This document shows, one piece after another, positions 1-8,433 of a stretch of 64,000 nt of DNA. The stretch comes from RGIG9115 sp045649825. GTDB lineage: Bacteria > Bacillota > Clostridia > UBA1381. The notes below the pieces were generated by a model, which worked only from the letters and a program-made list of their open reading frames with translations, did no database searches and was not told where the DNA came from. Each line of letters begins with the position of its first letter. Position 1 is the first letter of the stretch. The stretch spans positions 62,001-126,000 of the forward strand of contig JAZRQO010000017.1 of NCBI GenBank assembly GCA_045649825.1, written 5' to 3'. Made by a program: the position numbers and the translations under genes.

Positions 1-1168
1 TAAATTAGGTGCTTGTCATGTTGAACACGGCATACGCGGTGAAAGCTCATTGAGGGATTTGGAGTTTTCAAAAGAGCTTTGCCAAAGCTTAAATATTGAT
101 TTTTATTACAGGCACTTTGATGTACCTCGGCTTGCAAAGTCAGAAAAGCTTTCAGCTGAGGCAGCAGGGCGAAAAGTCAGATATGAATATTTTTCCCGTG
201 TAATGGATGAGGAAAATTATAATATCCTTGCAACTGCGCATCATATGGATGATAAAATCGAAACCATTGTAATGAACTTGCTTCGTGGTTGTGGACTTCG
301 TGGATTTGCGGGGATTGAGTATAAAAACGGTAGTATTATAAGACCCCTTTTAGATGTTAAGAAAAATGAAATTATAAAGTATCTCCATGGAGAAGGTATA
401 CCCTTCTGCACTGATGAAACCAATACTGATACGAATTATACCAGAAACAAGGTAAGGCATAGTCTTTTGCCCGCTTTAAAGGAATTTAATCCTGCGGTTG
501 AAGAAAGCTTATTGAGGCAGAGTGCTATATTCTCTGATGAGGATGATTTTTTGAACAAATTTTCATCAGAAGAATACAAAAAATGTTTCAACTCAGGAAA
601 ACTTGATATTTTGAAGCTGAAATCTTGTCATAAGGCAATTCAAAGGCGTATTATTTATATGTATCTTGCATCAGTTAAAGGCTCGTGTGCAGATATAACC
701 ACAGCTGATATAGAAGCTTGTCTGAGCTTGTGTGAAAAAGGAGAAACGGGCAAGAAGTCTTATTTGTCAGACGGTATAGAGGTTTGTATTGATTATGGCT
801 TTTTCACTGTTTGCAGAGCTAGTGAAGTGTCTGATTTCCAATACAGGCTATCTTTTAACGTCCCTGTGGAGGTTAAAGAACTTGGTGTAAAAATTACTCT
901 TTACCCTGATGGTGGAAAGCTTAATATCACTGAAAATGATGAGGTTTTTGTGAGAAACCGCCGTGACGGTGATGTTTTTTGTCCTAGGGGAATGGATGGA
1001 AGCAAGAAACTTAAAAACTATTTTACCGATAATAAAATATCCCGAACCCTCAGAAGCCGTATACCGATTATAGTCGTAAACGGTGAAATTGCATCTATTG
1101 TGGGTTACAGGGACGACAGAAGATTTTTTGGTAACGGCACCTGCCGTGTTGTTACTGAAAAAATTTAG
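1..1168 (+). CDS. tilS: tRNA(Ile)-lysidine synthase, 5'-truncated by window
   Basis: Cytoplasmic enzyme that uses ATP and lysine to convert C34 of the minor tRNA-Ile to lysidine, so that AUA is read as Ile. The reading frame enters at base 2 and its first residues (HVEHGIRG) already belong to the ATP-pyrophosphatase domain, so the TTG at 50 is internal; the PP-loop SGGxDS lies before the window. Visible family motifs are ATAHHMDDKIET, RGCGLRGFAGI and RPLLDVKKNEI. The C-terminal TilS domain is intact, with RRDGDVFCPRGM and ISRTLRSRIPI near the end. The ftsH start follows after 12 bases, so the two are probably co-transcribed. In many Firmicutes hpt sits between tilS and ftsH; it is absent here. 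Confidence 0.95.
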   Translation, partial: KLGACHVEHGIRGESSLRDLEFSKELCQSLNIDFYYRHFDVPRLAKSEKLSAEAAGRKVRYEYFSRVMDEENYNILATAHHMDDKIETIVMNLLRGCGLRGFAGIEYKNGSIIRPLLDVKKNEIIKYLHGEGIPFCTDETNTDTNYTRNKVRHSLLPALKEFNPAVEESLLRQSAIFSDEDDFLNKFSSEEYKKCFNSGKLDILKLKSCHKAIQRRIIYMYLASVKGSCADITTADIEACLSLCEKGETGKKSYLSDGIEVCIDYGFFTVCRASEVSDFQYRLSFNVPVEVKELGVKITLYPDGGKLNITENDEVFVRNRRDGDVFCPRGMDGSKKLKNYFTDNKISRTLRSRIPIIVVNGEIASIVGYRDDRRFFGNGTCRVVTEKI

Positions 1169-1180
1169 GAGGCGTAATAT

Positions 1181-2977
1181 TTGCAGAAAAGATTCAGAGG
1201 ATTGGGCTCATGGTTTGGGCTGATGTTGCTATTTATGATTATTAGCTTTATTTTCAGAGCGCCATTTGAAAGCAACAGTGTATCCTATTCACAGTTTGTA
1301 AAAGATATTAATGCGGGCAATGTTTCGAGAATGATTCTTGACGAATATGAAGTTACGTTTTTCAATAAAGACGAGCCAACAAAGCCTGTTAAGGTAAATA
1401 TACCATCCCACGACGCACTGTATTCTGATTGTGGTGCGCAGATTGCGAAGCAGATGAACGAAGGAACTCTTATTCAGGAGGCATCAGGAAAGGGAATACC
1501 TTTTGTAAGTATTTTTAATATAATAACTTCTGTTATTATTATACTCCTGTTTGTTTCAATGTTTTTGTCCACCCGTGGAGGTAAAAATAATGGGTTTACA
1601 AGAACTCCTGCACGTATAGAAAGCCCTGAAGGTAAGGACAAAGTAAAATTTTCAGATGTTGCAGGTGCTTTGGAGGAAAAAGCGGAGCTTGAAGAGCTTG
1701 TTGATTTTCTGAAAAACCCTGATAAATTCATAGCTCTCGGTGCACGTATACCTAAGGGCATTTTGCTTGTGGGTCCACCGGGTACGGGTAAAACGCTTCT
1801 TGCAAGAGCAGTAGCAGGTGAAGCGGGTGTTCCGTTCTTCTCAATAAGTGGCTCGGATTTTGTGGAGCTTTATGTAGGTGTTGGTGCTTCTCGTGTGCGT
1901 GATTTGTTTAATCAGGCGAAAAAGAACAAACCCTGCATTATCTTCATTGACGAAATAGATGCAGTAGGCAGAAAACGTGGTGCCGGTATGGGCGGCGGCC
2001 ATGACGAAAGAGAGCAGACTCTTAATCAGTTGCTTGTTGAAATGGATGGTTTCGGCAAAAATGAGGGAGTTATTATGATTGCTGCTACAAACCGTCCCGA
2101 CATCCTCGATCCTGCACTCTTAAGACCCGGCAGATTTGACAGACAGGTTGTTGTATCATTGCCTGATGTTCGGGGAAGAGAAGAAATTTTAAAGGTGCAC
2201 ACCCGTAATAAGCCGCTTTCTGATGAAGTTAATTTAGAAACTCTTGCAAAAACTACGGCAGGTTATTCAGGTGCAGACCTTGAAAATGTAATGAATGAGG
2301 CTGCTATCTTCGCAGCGCGGCGTGAGCATGCTGAAATCAAGCAGCAAGACCTTGAAGATGCAAATATAAAGGTTATGATGGGAAGCGAGAAGCGTTCAAG
2401 AGTTATATCTGATGGAGAAAAACGTCTTACTGCTTTTCACGAAGCGGGGCATGCAGTTCTTGCACATATAGTAGATAAATCTTCTGTTGTTAATCAAGTT
2501 TCAATTATTCCAAGAGGCAGAGCCGGTGGTTATACAATGTATTTCCCTAAAGAGGACTCAATGTATATGACGAGAAATGAAATGCTCAATCGTATTGTTG
2601 TTCTCCTGGGCGGAAGAGTTGCGGAAGAACTTACGTCGGATGATATAACAACGGGTGCATCAAATGATCTGGAACGTGCAACTGAGATTGCCCGTGATAT
2701 GGTTGTTAAGTATGGTATGAGTAAAAATATCGGACCTGTTTCTTACCATTCTGAAGATGAGGTTTTCCTTGGCCGCGATTTTGCTCATTCCCAGAAATAT
2801 TCTGAAGAAACAGCATCATCAATAGATGCTGAGGTTAAAGCTATTATGACGGAGCGTTATAATGAGGCTAAAAAGCTTCTTGCTGAACACAGAGATAAAC
2901 TTACATCTCTTGCTGAACTTCTTATAAAGGAAGAAACTATTAACGGTGAGCAGTTTACTGCTTGTATGAACGGTTAA
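1181..2977 (+). CDS. ftsH: ATP-dependent zinc metalloprotease FtsH
   Basis: Membrane-anchored AAA+ protease for quality control of membrane and short-lived cytosolic proteins. At 598 residues it has a typical length. Membrane segments lie at about residues 12-28 and 110-130 with a short extracytoplasmic domain between. The AAA module shows Walker A GPPGTGKT (198-205), Walker B IIFIDEID (253-260) and the second region of homology around ATNRPDILDPALLRPGR. The zinc site is HEAGH (420-424), with the third ligand expected in the ASNDLERAT segment. The start is TTG, chosen because AGGAGGCG lies directly upstream at about 1168-1175 and the first membrane helix begins shortly after. It follows tilS closely. 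Confidence 0.97.
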   Translation: MQKRFRGLGSWFGLMLLFMIISFIFRAPFESNSVSYSQFVKDINAGNVSRMILDEYEVTFFNKDEPTKPVKVNIPSHDALYSDCGAQIAKQMNEGTLIQEASGKGIPFVSIFNIITSVIIILLFVSMFLSTRGGKNNGFTRTPARIESPEGKDKVKFSDVAGALEEKAELEELVDFLKNPDKFIALGARIPKGILLVGPPGTGKTLLARAVAGEAGVPFFSISGSDFVELYVGVGASRVRDLFNQAKKNKPCIIFIDEIDAVGRKRGAGMGGGHDEREQTLNQLLVEMDGFGKNEGVIMIAATNRPDILDPALLRPGRFDRQVVVSLPDVRGREEILKVHTRNKPLSDEVNLETLAKTTAGYSGADLENVMNEAAIFAARREHAEIKQQDLEDANIKVMMGSEKRSRVISDGEKRLTAFHEAGHAVLAHIVDKSSVVNQVSIIPRGRAGGYTMYFPKEDSMYMTRNEMLNRIVVLLGGRVAEELTSDDITTGASNDLERATEIARDMVVKYGMSKNIGPVSYHSEDEVFLGRDFAHSQKYSEETASSIDAEVKAIMTERYNEAKKLLAEHRDKLTSLAELLIKEETINGEQFTACMNG

Positions 2978-3032
2978 ATGTGGGCTAATTACCCGTGTTT
3001 ATATAATTTAAAACAAGAAAGGAATATGTAAA

Positions 3033-3239
3033 ATGAAAGTAACTAAGGATATGATTATTATGGACGTTCTCAATATGGATATGGGAACAGCTAAATTTTT
3101 TCTTGATATTGGTATGCACTGCCTGGGCTGCCCTTCAGCAAGCGGTGAATCTATAGAAATGGCTTGCCAGGTGCACGGTGCAGATGCAGATAAGCTCATT
3201 GAGGATATTAATAACTATCTTGCTTCAAAAGAAGCCTGA
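3033..3239 (+). CDS. DUF1858 redox-disulfide mini-protein
   Basis: A 68-residue protein of the DUF1858 family (hybrid-cluster-protein-associated redox disulfide domain, TIGR03980). It contains the family pattern DVLNMDMGTAKFF followed by HCLGCPSAS, a CxxC pair at about residues 30-33, then an amphipathic helix ending in LIEDINNYL. The CxxC pair suggests thiol redox activity or metal-cluster contact, but the physiological role of stand-alone members is unknown. An AAAGGA ribosome binding site precedes the ATG. It sits in a 276-base gap between ftsH and the phosphohexomutase, 14 bases before the latter. No hybrid-cluster protein gene is nearby. Confidence 0.88.
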   Translation: MKVTKDMIIMDVLNMDMGTAKFFLDIGMHCLGCPSASGESIEMACQVHGADADKLIEDINNYLASKEA

Positions 3240-3253
3240 AAAGGAGACCGTAT

Positions 3254-4894
3254 ATGGATTACATGAAAGAGTATAAGCTCTGGCTTGAAAAAGCAGACAG
3301 TGAAACTATTAAAGAACTTGAAGCAATAACAGACGAAAAGGAAATCAAAGACAGATTTTATTCTTCGCTTAAGTTTGGCACTGCGGGGCTTCGCGGGGTT
3401 ATGGGTGCAGGAACAAACCGTATGAATAAATACGTAGTAGGACAGGCAACTCAGGGGCTTGCTGAGTATATCAAGAGCGAAGGAAAAGAAGCTATGGAGA
3501 AGGGAGTAGTTATTGCTCACGATTCCCGTAATAATTCAAGAGCTTTTTCCGAGCATACTGCGGCAATTCTTGTTGCTAACGGAATTAAGACCTATCTATT
3601 TGATTCTCTTCGTCCAATACCCATGCTTTCATTTGCAATCAGACATCTTGGATGTTTTGCAGGTGTCGGCATTACTGCGAGCCATAATCCAAAGGAATAT
3701 AACGGCTACAAGGCATATTTTGGTGATGGCGGACAGCTTCCTCCCGAGGCGGCAGATAAAGTGCTTGAATATATAGGTAAGGTTGACCCCTTTAACGTAC
3801 CTTGTAAATCTGAAAATAAGCCAATTATTATTGGTGAGGAAGTTGATGAAGCGTATTACGAAAATGTGCTTGCTCAGCGTCAGAATAAAGACCTCGACAA
3901 AAAAGGCTTTAAGCTTGTGTACACTCCTCTTCACGGCTCAGGAAACATCCCTGTTCGTGAAATTCTTAAGCGTTCAGGCTTTGAAGATGTGCTTCTTGTT
4001 GAAGAACAGCTTGAGCCGGACGGAGATTTCCCCACTGTAAAATCTCCTAATCCCGAAAATAAAGAGTGCTTTACTAAAGCGATTGAAATAGCAAAAGAAA
4101 ATAATTGTGACCTTATTATCGGAACAGACCCGGATAGCGACAGAGTCGGAATAGTTCTTCGCAGTTCATCTGGTGAATATGTTACTATGACAGGTAATCA
4201 GGTAGGTGTTCTCCTTGCTGATTACTTACTCTCGCAACCGAATGTTCCTTCAAACGGTGCGGTTATTTCAACAATAGTTTCAACACGTCTTGTGAAGAAA
4301 ATATGTGAAGTTAAAAATATCAGATATATTGATGTTTTAACCGGCTTCAAATTTATAGGAGAAAAGATTTACGAGTTTGAAACAACAGGTTCAAATACAT
4401 TTGTTCTCGGTTTTGAAGAAAGCTACGGCTATCTTGTTGGAACATATGCAAGAGATAAGGATGCAGTAGTAGCTTCAATGCTTATTTCAGAAATGGCAGT
4501 TTACTATTCAAAACAAGGTAAAACTCTTTACGACAGACTAATGGAAATCTACGGAGAATACGGATATTATAAAGAAGGTGTATTTTCTGCTGAGCTTAAA
4601 GGTCTTGACGGTGCTGAAAAGATTAAGGCGATTATGTCGGGATTGAGAGAAAAAGGTGCTGATGTTGAGGGAGTTAGCAAAGTAACTGACTACCTTTTGG
4701 ATGAAACAGGACTTCCAAAATCTGATATTTTGAGCTATGAACTTGAAGCAGGCGGAAGCTTTATAGTACGTCCTTCAGGAACAGAGCCTAAAATCAAGGT
4801 GTATATCAACGCTGTTGGTAAAACATACGAAGAAGCAGAGGCAAGAGAAGCAGAAATTAAAAGCTTTGCTCTTGAACTTGCAGGACTTAACTGA
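3254..4894 (+). CDS. pgcA: Phosphoglucomutase/phosphomannomutase (alpha-D-phosphohexomutase)
   Basis: Interconverts glucose-1-phosphate and glucose-6-phosphate (or the mannose equivalents), linking glycolysis to glycan precursor synthesis. The 546-residue length matches the Firmicute PgcA subfamily. FGTAGLRG (41-48) opens domain 1; the catalytic phosphoserine loop is TASHNPK (141-147); the metal loop is GTDPDSDR (near 290); the sugar-binding loop GFEESYG lies near 390; the phosphate-binding loop RPSGTEPKIKVY is in domain 4. The ATG at 3254 is chosen because AAGGAG (3240-3245) is optimally spaced. A hairpin follows the stop, then a 1-phosphofructokinase gene. Substrate preference cannot be read from sequence alone; the symbol follows the Bacillus family member. 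Confidence 0.93.
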   Translation: MDYMKEYKLWLEKADSETIKELEAITDEKEIKDRFYSSLKFGTAGLRGVMGAGTNRMNKYVVGQATQGLAEYIKSEGKEAMEKGVVIAHDSRNNSRAFSEHTAAILVANGIKTYLFDSLRPIPMLSFAIRHLGCFAGVGITASHNPKEYNGYKAYFGDGGQLPPEAADKVLEYIGKVDPFNVPCKSENKPIIIGEEVDEAYYENVLAQRQNKDLDKKGFKLVYTPLHGSGNIPVREILKRSGFEDVLLVEEQLEPDGDFPTVKSPNPENKECFTKAIEIAKENNCDLIIGTDPDSDRVGIVLRSSSGEYVTMTGNQVGVLLADYLLSQPNVPSNGAVISTIVSTRLVKKICEVKNIRYIDVLTGFKFIGEKIYEFETTGSNTFVLGFEESYGYLVGTYARDKDAVVASMLISEMAVYYSKQGKTLYDRLMEIYGEYGYYKEGVFSAELKGLDGAEKIKAIMSGLREKGADVEGVSKVTDYLLDETGLPKSDILSYELEAGGSFIVRPSGTEPKIKVYINAVGKTYEEAEAREAEIKSFALELAGLN

Positions 4895-4901
4895 TTATAT
4901 A

Positions 4902-4928
4902 AGGCTGTTGTTTTGTGCAACAGCCTTA
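4902..4928 (+). terminator. Hairpin after pgcA, weak terminator
   Basis: AAGGCTGTTG and CAACAGCCTT form a perfect 10-bp stem eight bases after the pgcA stop. The tail is AATTATGG rather than a clean U-run, so termination would be inefficient. A closely similar stem sits after glmS at 37658-37689. Confidence 0.55.
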
Positions 4929-4944
4929 ATTATGGGGTAATTTT

Positions 4945-5838
4945 ATGATATATACAGTAACATTCAATCCTGCTTTAGACTACACAATGAGTCTTGAAGC
5001 TTTTAAAACAGGTGAAATCAACCGTTCTGTCAGTGAAGAAATCTATTGTGGTGGAAAAGGTATTAACGTATCTTACGTTTTAAACACTCTCGGTCATAAA
5101 TCAACAGCAATGGGGTTTGTGGCAGGCTTTGTCGGTGACGAAATTGAAAATTCTCTCATGAAATCGGGAATTGGTTGTGATTTTGTAAAGCTTGATAAAG
5201 GGTGTTCAAGAATTAATGTTAAACTCCGCCACTGCGGCGAAACTGATATTAACGGAAACGGCCCTGAAATTACACCTGATGCGGTTTCGGAATTTTTCAG
5301 GAAACTTGACAGGCTTGAAAGTGGTGATTATCTTGTAATTGCCGGAAGTGTGCCATCCTGCCTTGATAAGAATATTTATGCTAAAATTGCAGAATATATA
5401 AATAGTAAAGGCGTAAAACTTGTTGTTGATACAACGGGCAGTCTACTGCTTAAAATACTGCCGTTCAGACCTTTTCTTGTAAAGCCGAATCTTGAAGAAC
5501 TTGGAGAACTTTTCAATGTAAAAATTACCAATATTAATGATGCTGTAACATATGCAAAGAAGCTCAAGGGAATGGGTGCGGAAAATGTACTTGTTTCAAT
5601 GGCTGAAAAAGGTTCATTTCTTGTTGATGCGACAGGTGATGTTCACATAAAAGAAGCGGCAACAGGCAAACTTATTAATTCCGTTGGAGCAGGCGATTCC
5701 ATGGTTGCCGGGTTTATTGCAGGTTATATCGAAAAAGGGGATTATTCTTTTGCACATACCCTTGGAAGTGCAGCCGGAAGTGCCACTGCATTCTCGCCAT
5801 GGCTTGCGGATAAAAAGTCAATTATTACACTTTGTTAA
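4945..5838 (+). CDS. fruK: 1-phosphofructokinase (PfkB family)
   Basis: Ribokinase-fold sugar kinase that would phosphorylate fructose-1-phosphate to fructose-1,6-bisphosphate. The 297-residue length is usual. It opens with the FruK/LacC-type YTVTFNPALDYT, continues with GGKGINVSYVLNTLG (about 33-47), and ends with the anion-hole and catalytic-base motif NSVGAGDSMVAGF (near 250), where Asp is the base. The weak GGGGT at 4934 serves as ribosome binding site. No fructose PTS gene or DeoR-type repressor is adjacent, so tagatose-6-phosphate kinase (LacC) remains a possible alternative; the pgcA neighbour supports a general sugar-phosphate role. Confidence 0.87.
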   Translation: MIYTVTFNPALDYTMSLEAFKTGEINRSVSEEIYCGGKGINVSYVLNTLGHKSTAMGFVAGFVGDEIENSLMKSGIGCDFVKLDKGCSRINVKLRHCGETDINGNGPEITPDAVSEFFRKLDRLESGDYLVIAGSVPSCLDKNIYAKIAEYINSKGVKLVVDTTGSLLLKILPFRPFLVKPNLEELGELFNVKITNINDAVTYAKKLKGMGAENVLVSMAEKGSFLVDATGDVHIKEAATGKLINSVGAGDSMVAGFIAGYIEKGDYSFAHTLGSAAGSATAFSPWLADKKSIITLC

Positions 5839-5854
5839 CAAAATAAAAAAACTC

Positions 5855-5883
5855 TTGACATTTTGTGTCTTTATATGTATAAT
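5855..5883 (+). promoter_or_regulatory. Consensus sigma-A promoter of nrdJ
   Basis: TTGACA (5855-5860) and TATAAT (5878-5883) are both perfect and separated by exactly 17 bases. Transcription should start near 5890, at the edge of the operator palindrome described next. Confidence 0.88.
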
Positions 5884-5887
5884 TAAA

Positions 5888-5940
5888 CCTGCACCACAAC
5901 ATATAGTGGTGCAGGCAATTTTTTAAACAAAATATTGTAT
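5888..5940 (+). promoter_or_regulatory. Tandem NrdR-box operator pair before nrdJ
   Basis: Box 1 (5894-5909, CCACAACATATAGTGG) and box 2 (5925-5940, AAACAAAATATTGTAT) each match the published NrdR-box consensus acaCwAtATaTwgTgt at 13 of 16 positions, including all the strongly conserved ones. Their centres are 31 bp apart, three helical turns, the spacing typical of tandem NrdR boxes. Both lie between the predicted transcription start and the nrdJ start codon, so NrdR would repress when dATP/ATP is high. Box 1 is embedded in a longer perfect palindrome (5888-5915, 10-bp arms, followed by six T), so in RNA the same bases resemble an intrinsic terminator. The nrdR gene is not in this window. 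Confidence 0.78.
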
Positions 5941-5959
5941 ATATAAAAGGGTGAAAAAA

Positions 5960-8230
5960 ATGAAACTTGAACAATGGTTAGGCGAAGAAAACACCTTAGG
6001 CGCTGACATTTGGAAAAATAAGTATTGCTTTAACGGTGAGACATTTGATGAATGGCTTGACCGTGTAAGCGGTGGAAATAAAGATGTAAGAAAGCTTATT
6101 GAAGAGCAGAAATTTTTGTTCGGTGGAAGAATTCTTGCAAACCGCGGAACAGAAAATAATGGAAGAAAAATTACTCTTTCAAATTGCTACGTAATTGAAC
6201 CTCCTGCAGATTCTCTTGAGGATATTTTTGATTGTGCAAGAAAACTTGCCCGTACCTACAGCTACGGCGGAGGCTGCGGTGTGGATATTTCAAAGCTCAG
6301 TCCAAGAGGTGCTCATATTAATAATGCTGCAAAAGAAACAAGCGGTGCAGTTTCTTTTATGGATTTGTTCTCGCTTACAACATCTTTAATCGGTCAGAAC
6401 GGCAGACGCGGCGCTCTTATGATTTCAATGGATTGTTCTCACCCGGATATTGAAGAATTTATTGATATAAAAACGGACCTTGAAAAGGTTACTAAGGCAA
6501 ATATCTCTGTGCGTATAAATAACGAGTTTATGGAAGCTGTTAAAAACGGCGGAACATATACTCTCAGCTATAAGAGAGAGGCGACAGGAGAAGTAATCGA
6601 AAAAGAAGTAGATGCAGCAAGACTTTTCAGAAAGCTTGCTCAGAATAACTGGGATTTTGCAGAGCCGGGAGCTCTTTTCTGGGACAGAATTTCAGGATGG
6701 AACCTTTTAAGCGAATCCCCTGACTTTGCATATGCAGGCGTTAATCCCTGTGCTGAAGAGCCTCTTCCTGCGGGTGGCAGCTGCTTACTCGGAAGCTTGA
6801 ATCTTGCAGCATTTGTAAATAATTCATTTACCGATAAAGCAGAATTTGATTTTGAAAGCTTTAAGGATGCCGTTGCAAAATCGGTTGTAGCTCTCAATGA
6901 AGTCCTTGACGAAGGTCAACCTCTTCATCCTCTTGAAGAACAGCAGAAGAGTGTTTCCGAGTGGCGTCAGATAGGTCTTGGTATAATGGGACTTGGCGAT
7001 ATGCTTATCCGTCTTGGAATCAGATACGGCTCTGATGAAGCGGTTGCACTTTGCGACCGCATAGGCGGAGTTCTTGCTGATACTGCAGTTCTTACTTCTG
7101 CAAATCTGGCAAAGGAGTTCGGAGCATATCCAAATTATAATAAAGATGACATATTCAAGTCACCGTACTTTATGCATAACACAACCGAGGAAACACGGGC
7201 TGCAGTTGAAAAGTACGGACTCAGGAACTCACAGCTTCTTACAATTGCTCCTACAGGAACTCTCAGTACAATGCTTGAAATAACAGGCGGTATTGAACCT
7301 ATATTTGCTAATTACTATATGAGAAAAACTGAGTCACTACACGGAACTGAAGTATATTATAAGGTGTATACAAAGATTGTGCGTGAGTATATGGAAGAGC
7401 ATGGTATAACCGAGGATTCTGAGCTTCCTGATTTCTTTGTTACTGCTATGAATCTTAATTACAGACAGAGAATAGAAATGCAGTCTGTATGGCAGACACA
7501 TATTGATGCTTCTATTTCTTCAACTGTTAATGTTCCTGAAGAATTTACTGTAGAAGAAACAGAGGATTTATATCTTTATGCATATGAAAAAGGTCTTAAA
7601 GGTATTACAATTTTCAGAAGCGGGTGTAAGCGAGCAGGTGTGCTTGTTACTGATACTTCAGGCCATGAAGAGAAGCCTCCCGTTGCAGGTGAAGGTTTAG
7701 GCAGAGGCGAGATTGTACGAGTTTGTGACAGTGTTATCGGCAAGAAGCGTAAGCTTATGACAGGTTGCGGAAGTCTTCACTGTCTGGCACTCTTTGATCC
7801 TAACACAGGTGCTCTTGTTGAGGCATATCTCAGTAAAGGCTCAACTGGTGGATGTAATAACTTTATGGTTGGGCTTTCACGTATGATTTCAATCTGTGCA
7901 AGAGGCGGAATAGACATCTACACAATTGTTGACCAGCTCAATTCATCAGGTTCTTGCCCCTCATATGCAGTAAGACGTGCCACAAAGAAAGATACAAGCC
8001 CCGGTGCATGCTGTCCTATGGCTGTTGGTAATGCTCTTCTTGATATGTACAATGAAGTACAGCAGGAGCTTGAAGGCAAGCCCAAAAAGCCTGCTCTCAA
8101 TGAGCCTGAGGAACCGAAGGTTGCTCCCAACGCAAAGCAAAGACTTACCTGCCCTGAATGTGGCGAACAGCTTATATTTGAAGGTGGCTGCAATATCTGC
8201 AAAAACTGCGGCTGGAGTAAATGTATGTAA
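5960..8230 (+). CDS. nrdJ: Adenosylcobalamin-dependent ribonucleotide reductase (class II)
   Basis: Makes deoxyribonucleotides using a thiyl radical generated from adenosylcobalamin, independent of oxygen. The 756-residue protein carries SNCYVIEPP near residue 75 (first redox Cys), the YGGGCGVD loop, NPCAEEPLPAGG with the radical-chemistry Cys, and the phosphate-binding loop APTGTLSTMLEITGG. The C-terminus is a Cys-rich zinc-ribbon-like tail: CPECG, then CNICKNCGWSKC. The ATG at 5960 is preferred over the GTG at 5951 because AAAGGG (5946-5951) would overlap the GTG but is well spaced for the ATG. It is a monocistronic unit with its own promoter, NrdR boxes and terminator. Activity implies that the cell imports or makes B12. 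Confidence 0.94.
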   Translation: MKLEQWLGEENTLGADIWKNKYCFNGETFDEWLDRVSGGNKDVRKLIEEQKFLFGGRILANRGTENNGRKITLSNCYVIEPPADSLEDIFDCARKLARTYSYGGGCGVDISKLSPRGAHINNAAKETSGAVSFMDLFSLTTSLIGQNGRRGALMISMDCSHPDIEEFIDIKTDLEKVTKANISVRINNEFMEAVKNGGTYTLSYKREATGEVIEKEVDAARLFRKLAQNNWDFAEPGALFWDRISGWNLLSESPDFAYAGVNPCAEEPLPAGGSCLLGSLNLAAFVNNSFTDKAEFDFESFKDAVAKSVVALNEVLDEGQPLHPLEEQQKSVSEWRQIGLGIMGLGDMLIRLGIRYGSDEAVALCDRIGGVLADTAVLTSANLAKEFGAYPNYNKDDIFKSPYFMHNTTEETRAAVEKYGLRNSQLLTIAPTGTLSTMLEITGGIEPIFANYYMRKTESLHGTEVYYKVYTKIVREYMEEHGITEDSELPDFFVTAMNLNYRQRIEMQSVWQTHIDASISSTVNVPEEFTVEETEDLYLYAYEKGLKGITIFRSGCKRAGVLVTDTSGHEEKPPVAGEGLGRGEIVRVCDSVIGKKRKLMTGCGSLHCLALFDPNTGALVEAYLSKGSTGGCNNFMVGLSRMISICARGGIDIYTIVDQLNSSGSCPSYAVRRATKKDTSPGACCPMAVGNALLDMYNEVQQELEGKPKKPALNEPEEPKVAPNAKQRLTCPECGEQLIFEGGCNICKNCGWSKCM

Positions 8231-8237
8231 TTAAATT

Positions 8238-8270
8238 AAGAAATCAATCTCTTTTGGGATTGATTTCTTT
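8238..8270 (+). terminator. Intrinsic terminator of nrdJ
   Basis: AAGAAATCAATC and GATTGATTTCTT form a perfect 12-bp stem with an 8-base loop, starting 7 bases after the nrdJ stop and ending in TTTCGTTT. Confidence 0.85.
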
Positions 8271-8345
8271 CGTTTACAAAAAAATGCGTAATATTTATTT
8301 AAGAATATTGTAATTGATTTATTGTTGATATGGTAATGCTTTTGT

Positions 8346-8395
8346 GTTATGGTCTTTTGTATTGAAAGGCATAACCTAAATTATATACGTATGCC
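8346..8395 (+). promoter_or_regulatory. Possible alternative stem-loops in MFS gene leader
   Basis: GTTATG (8346-8351) can pair with CATAAC (8370-8375), reinforced by an inner CTTT/AAAG. GGCATA (8368-8373) can instead pair with TATGCC (8390-8395). The two pairings share bases and exclude one another. A poor promoter (TTGATA, 17 bases, TATGGT) would start within this region, so the signal could also be a DNA operator. No known riboswitch class is recognisable. Confidence 0.3.
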
Positions 8396-8433
8396 TGACT
8401 TTGTTAAGATAATTTGATTGAGAGAGTGTTTTT

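Noticed and set aside
5888..5924. Terminator of fruK only
   Set aside because: The position suits a fruK terminator, and it may act so, but the 13/16 NrdR-box match and a second box exactly 31 bp away make an operator the better primary call.
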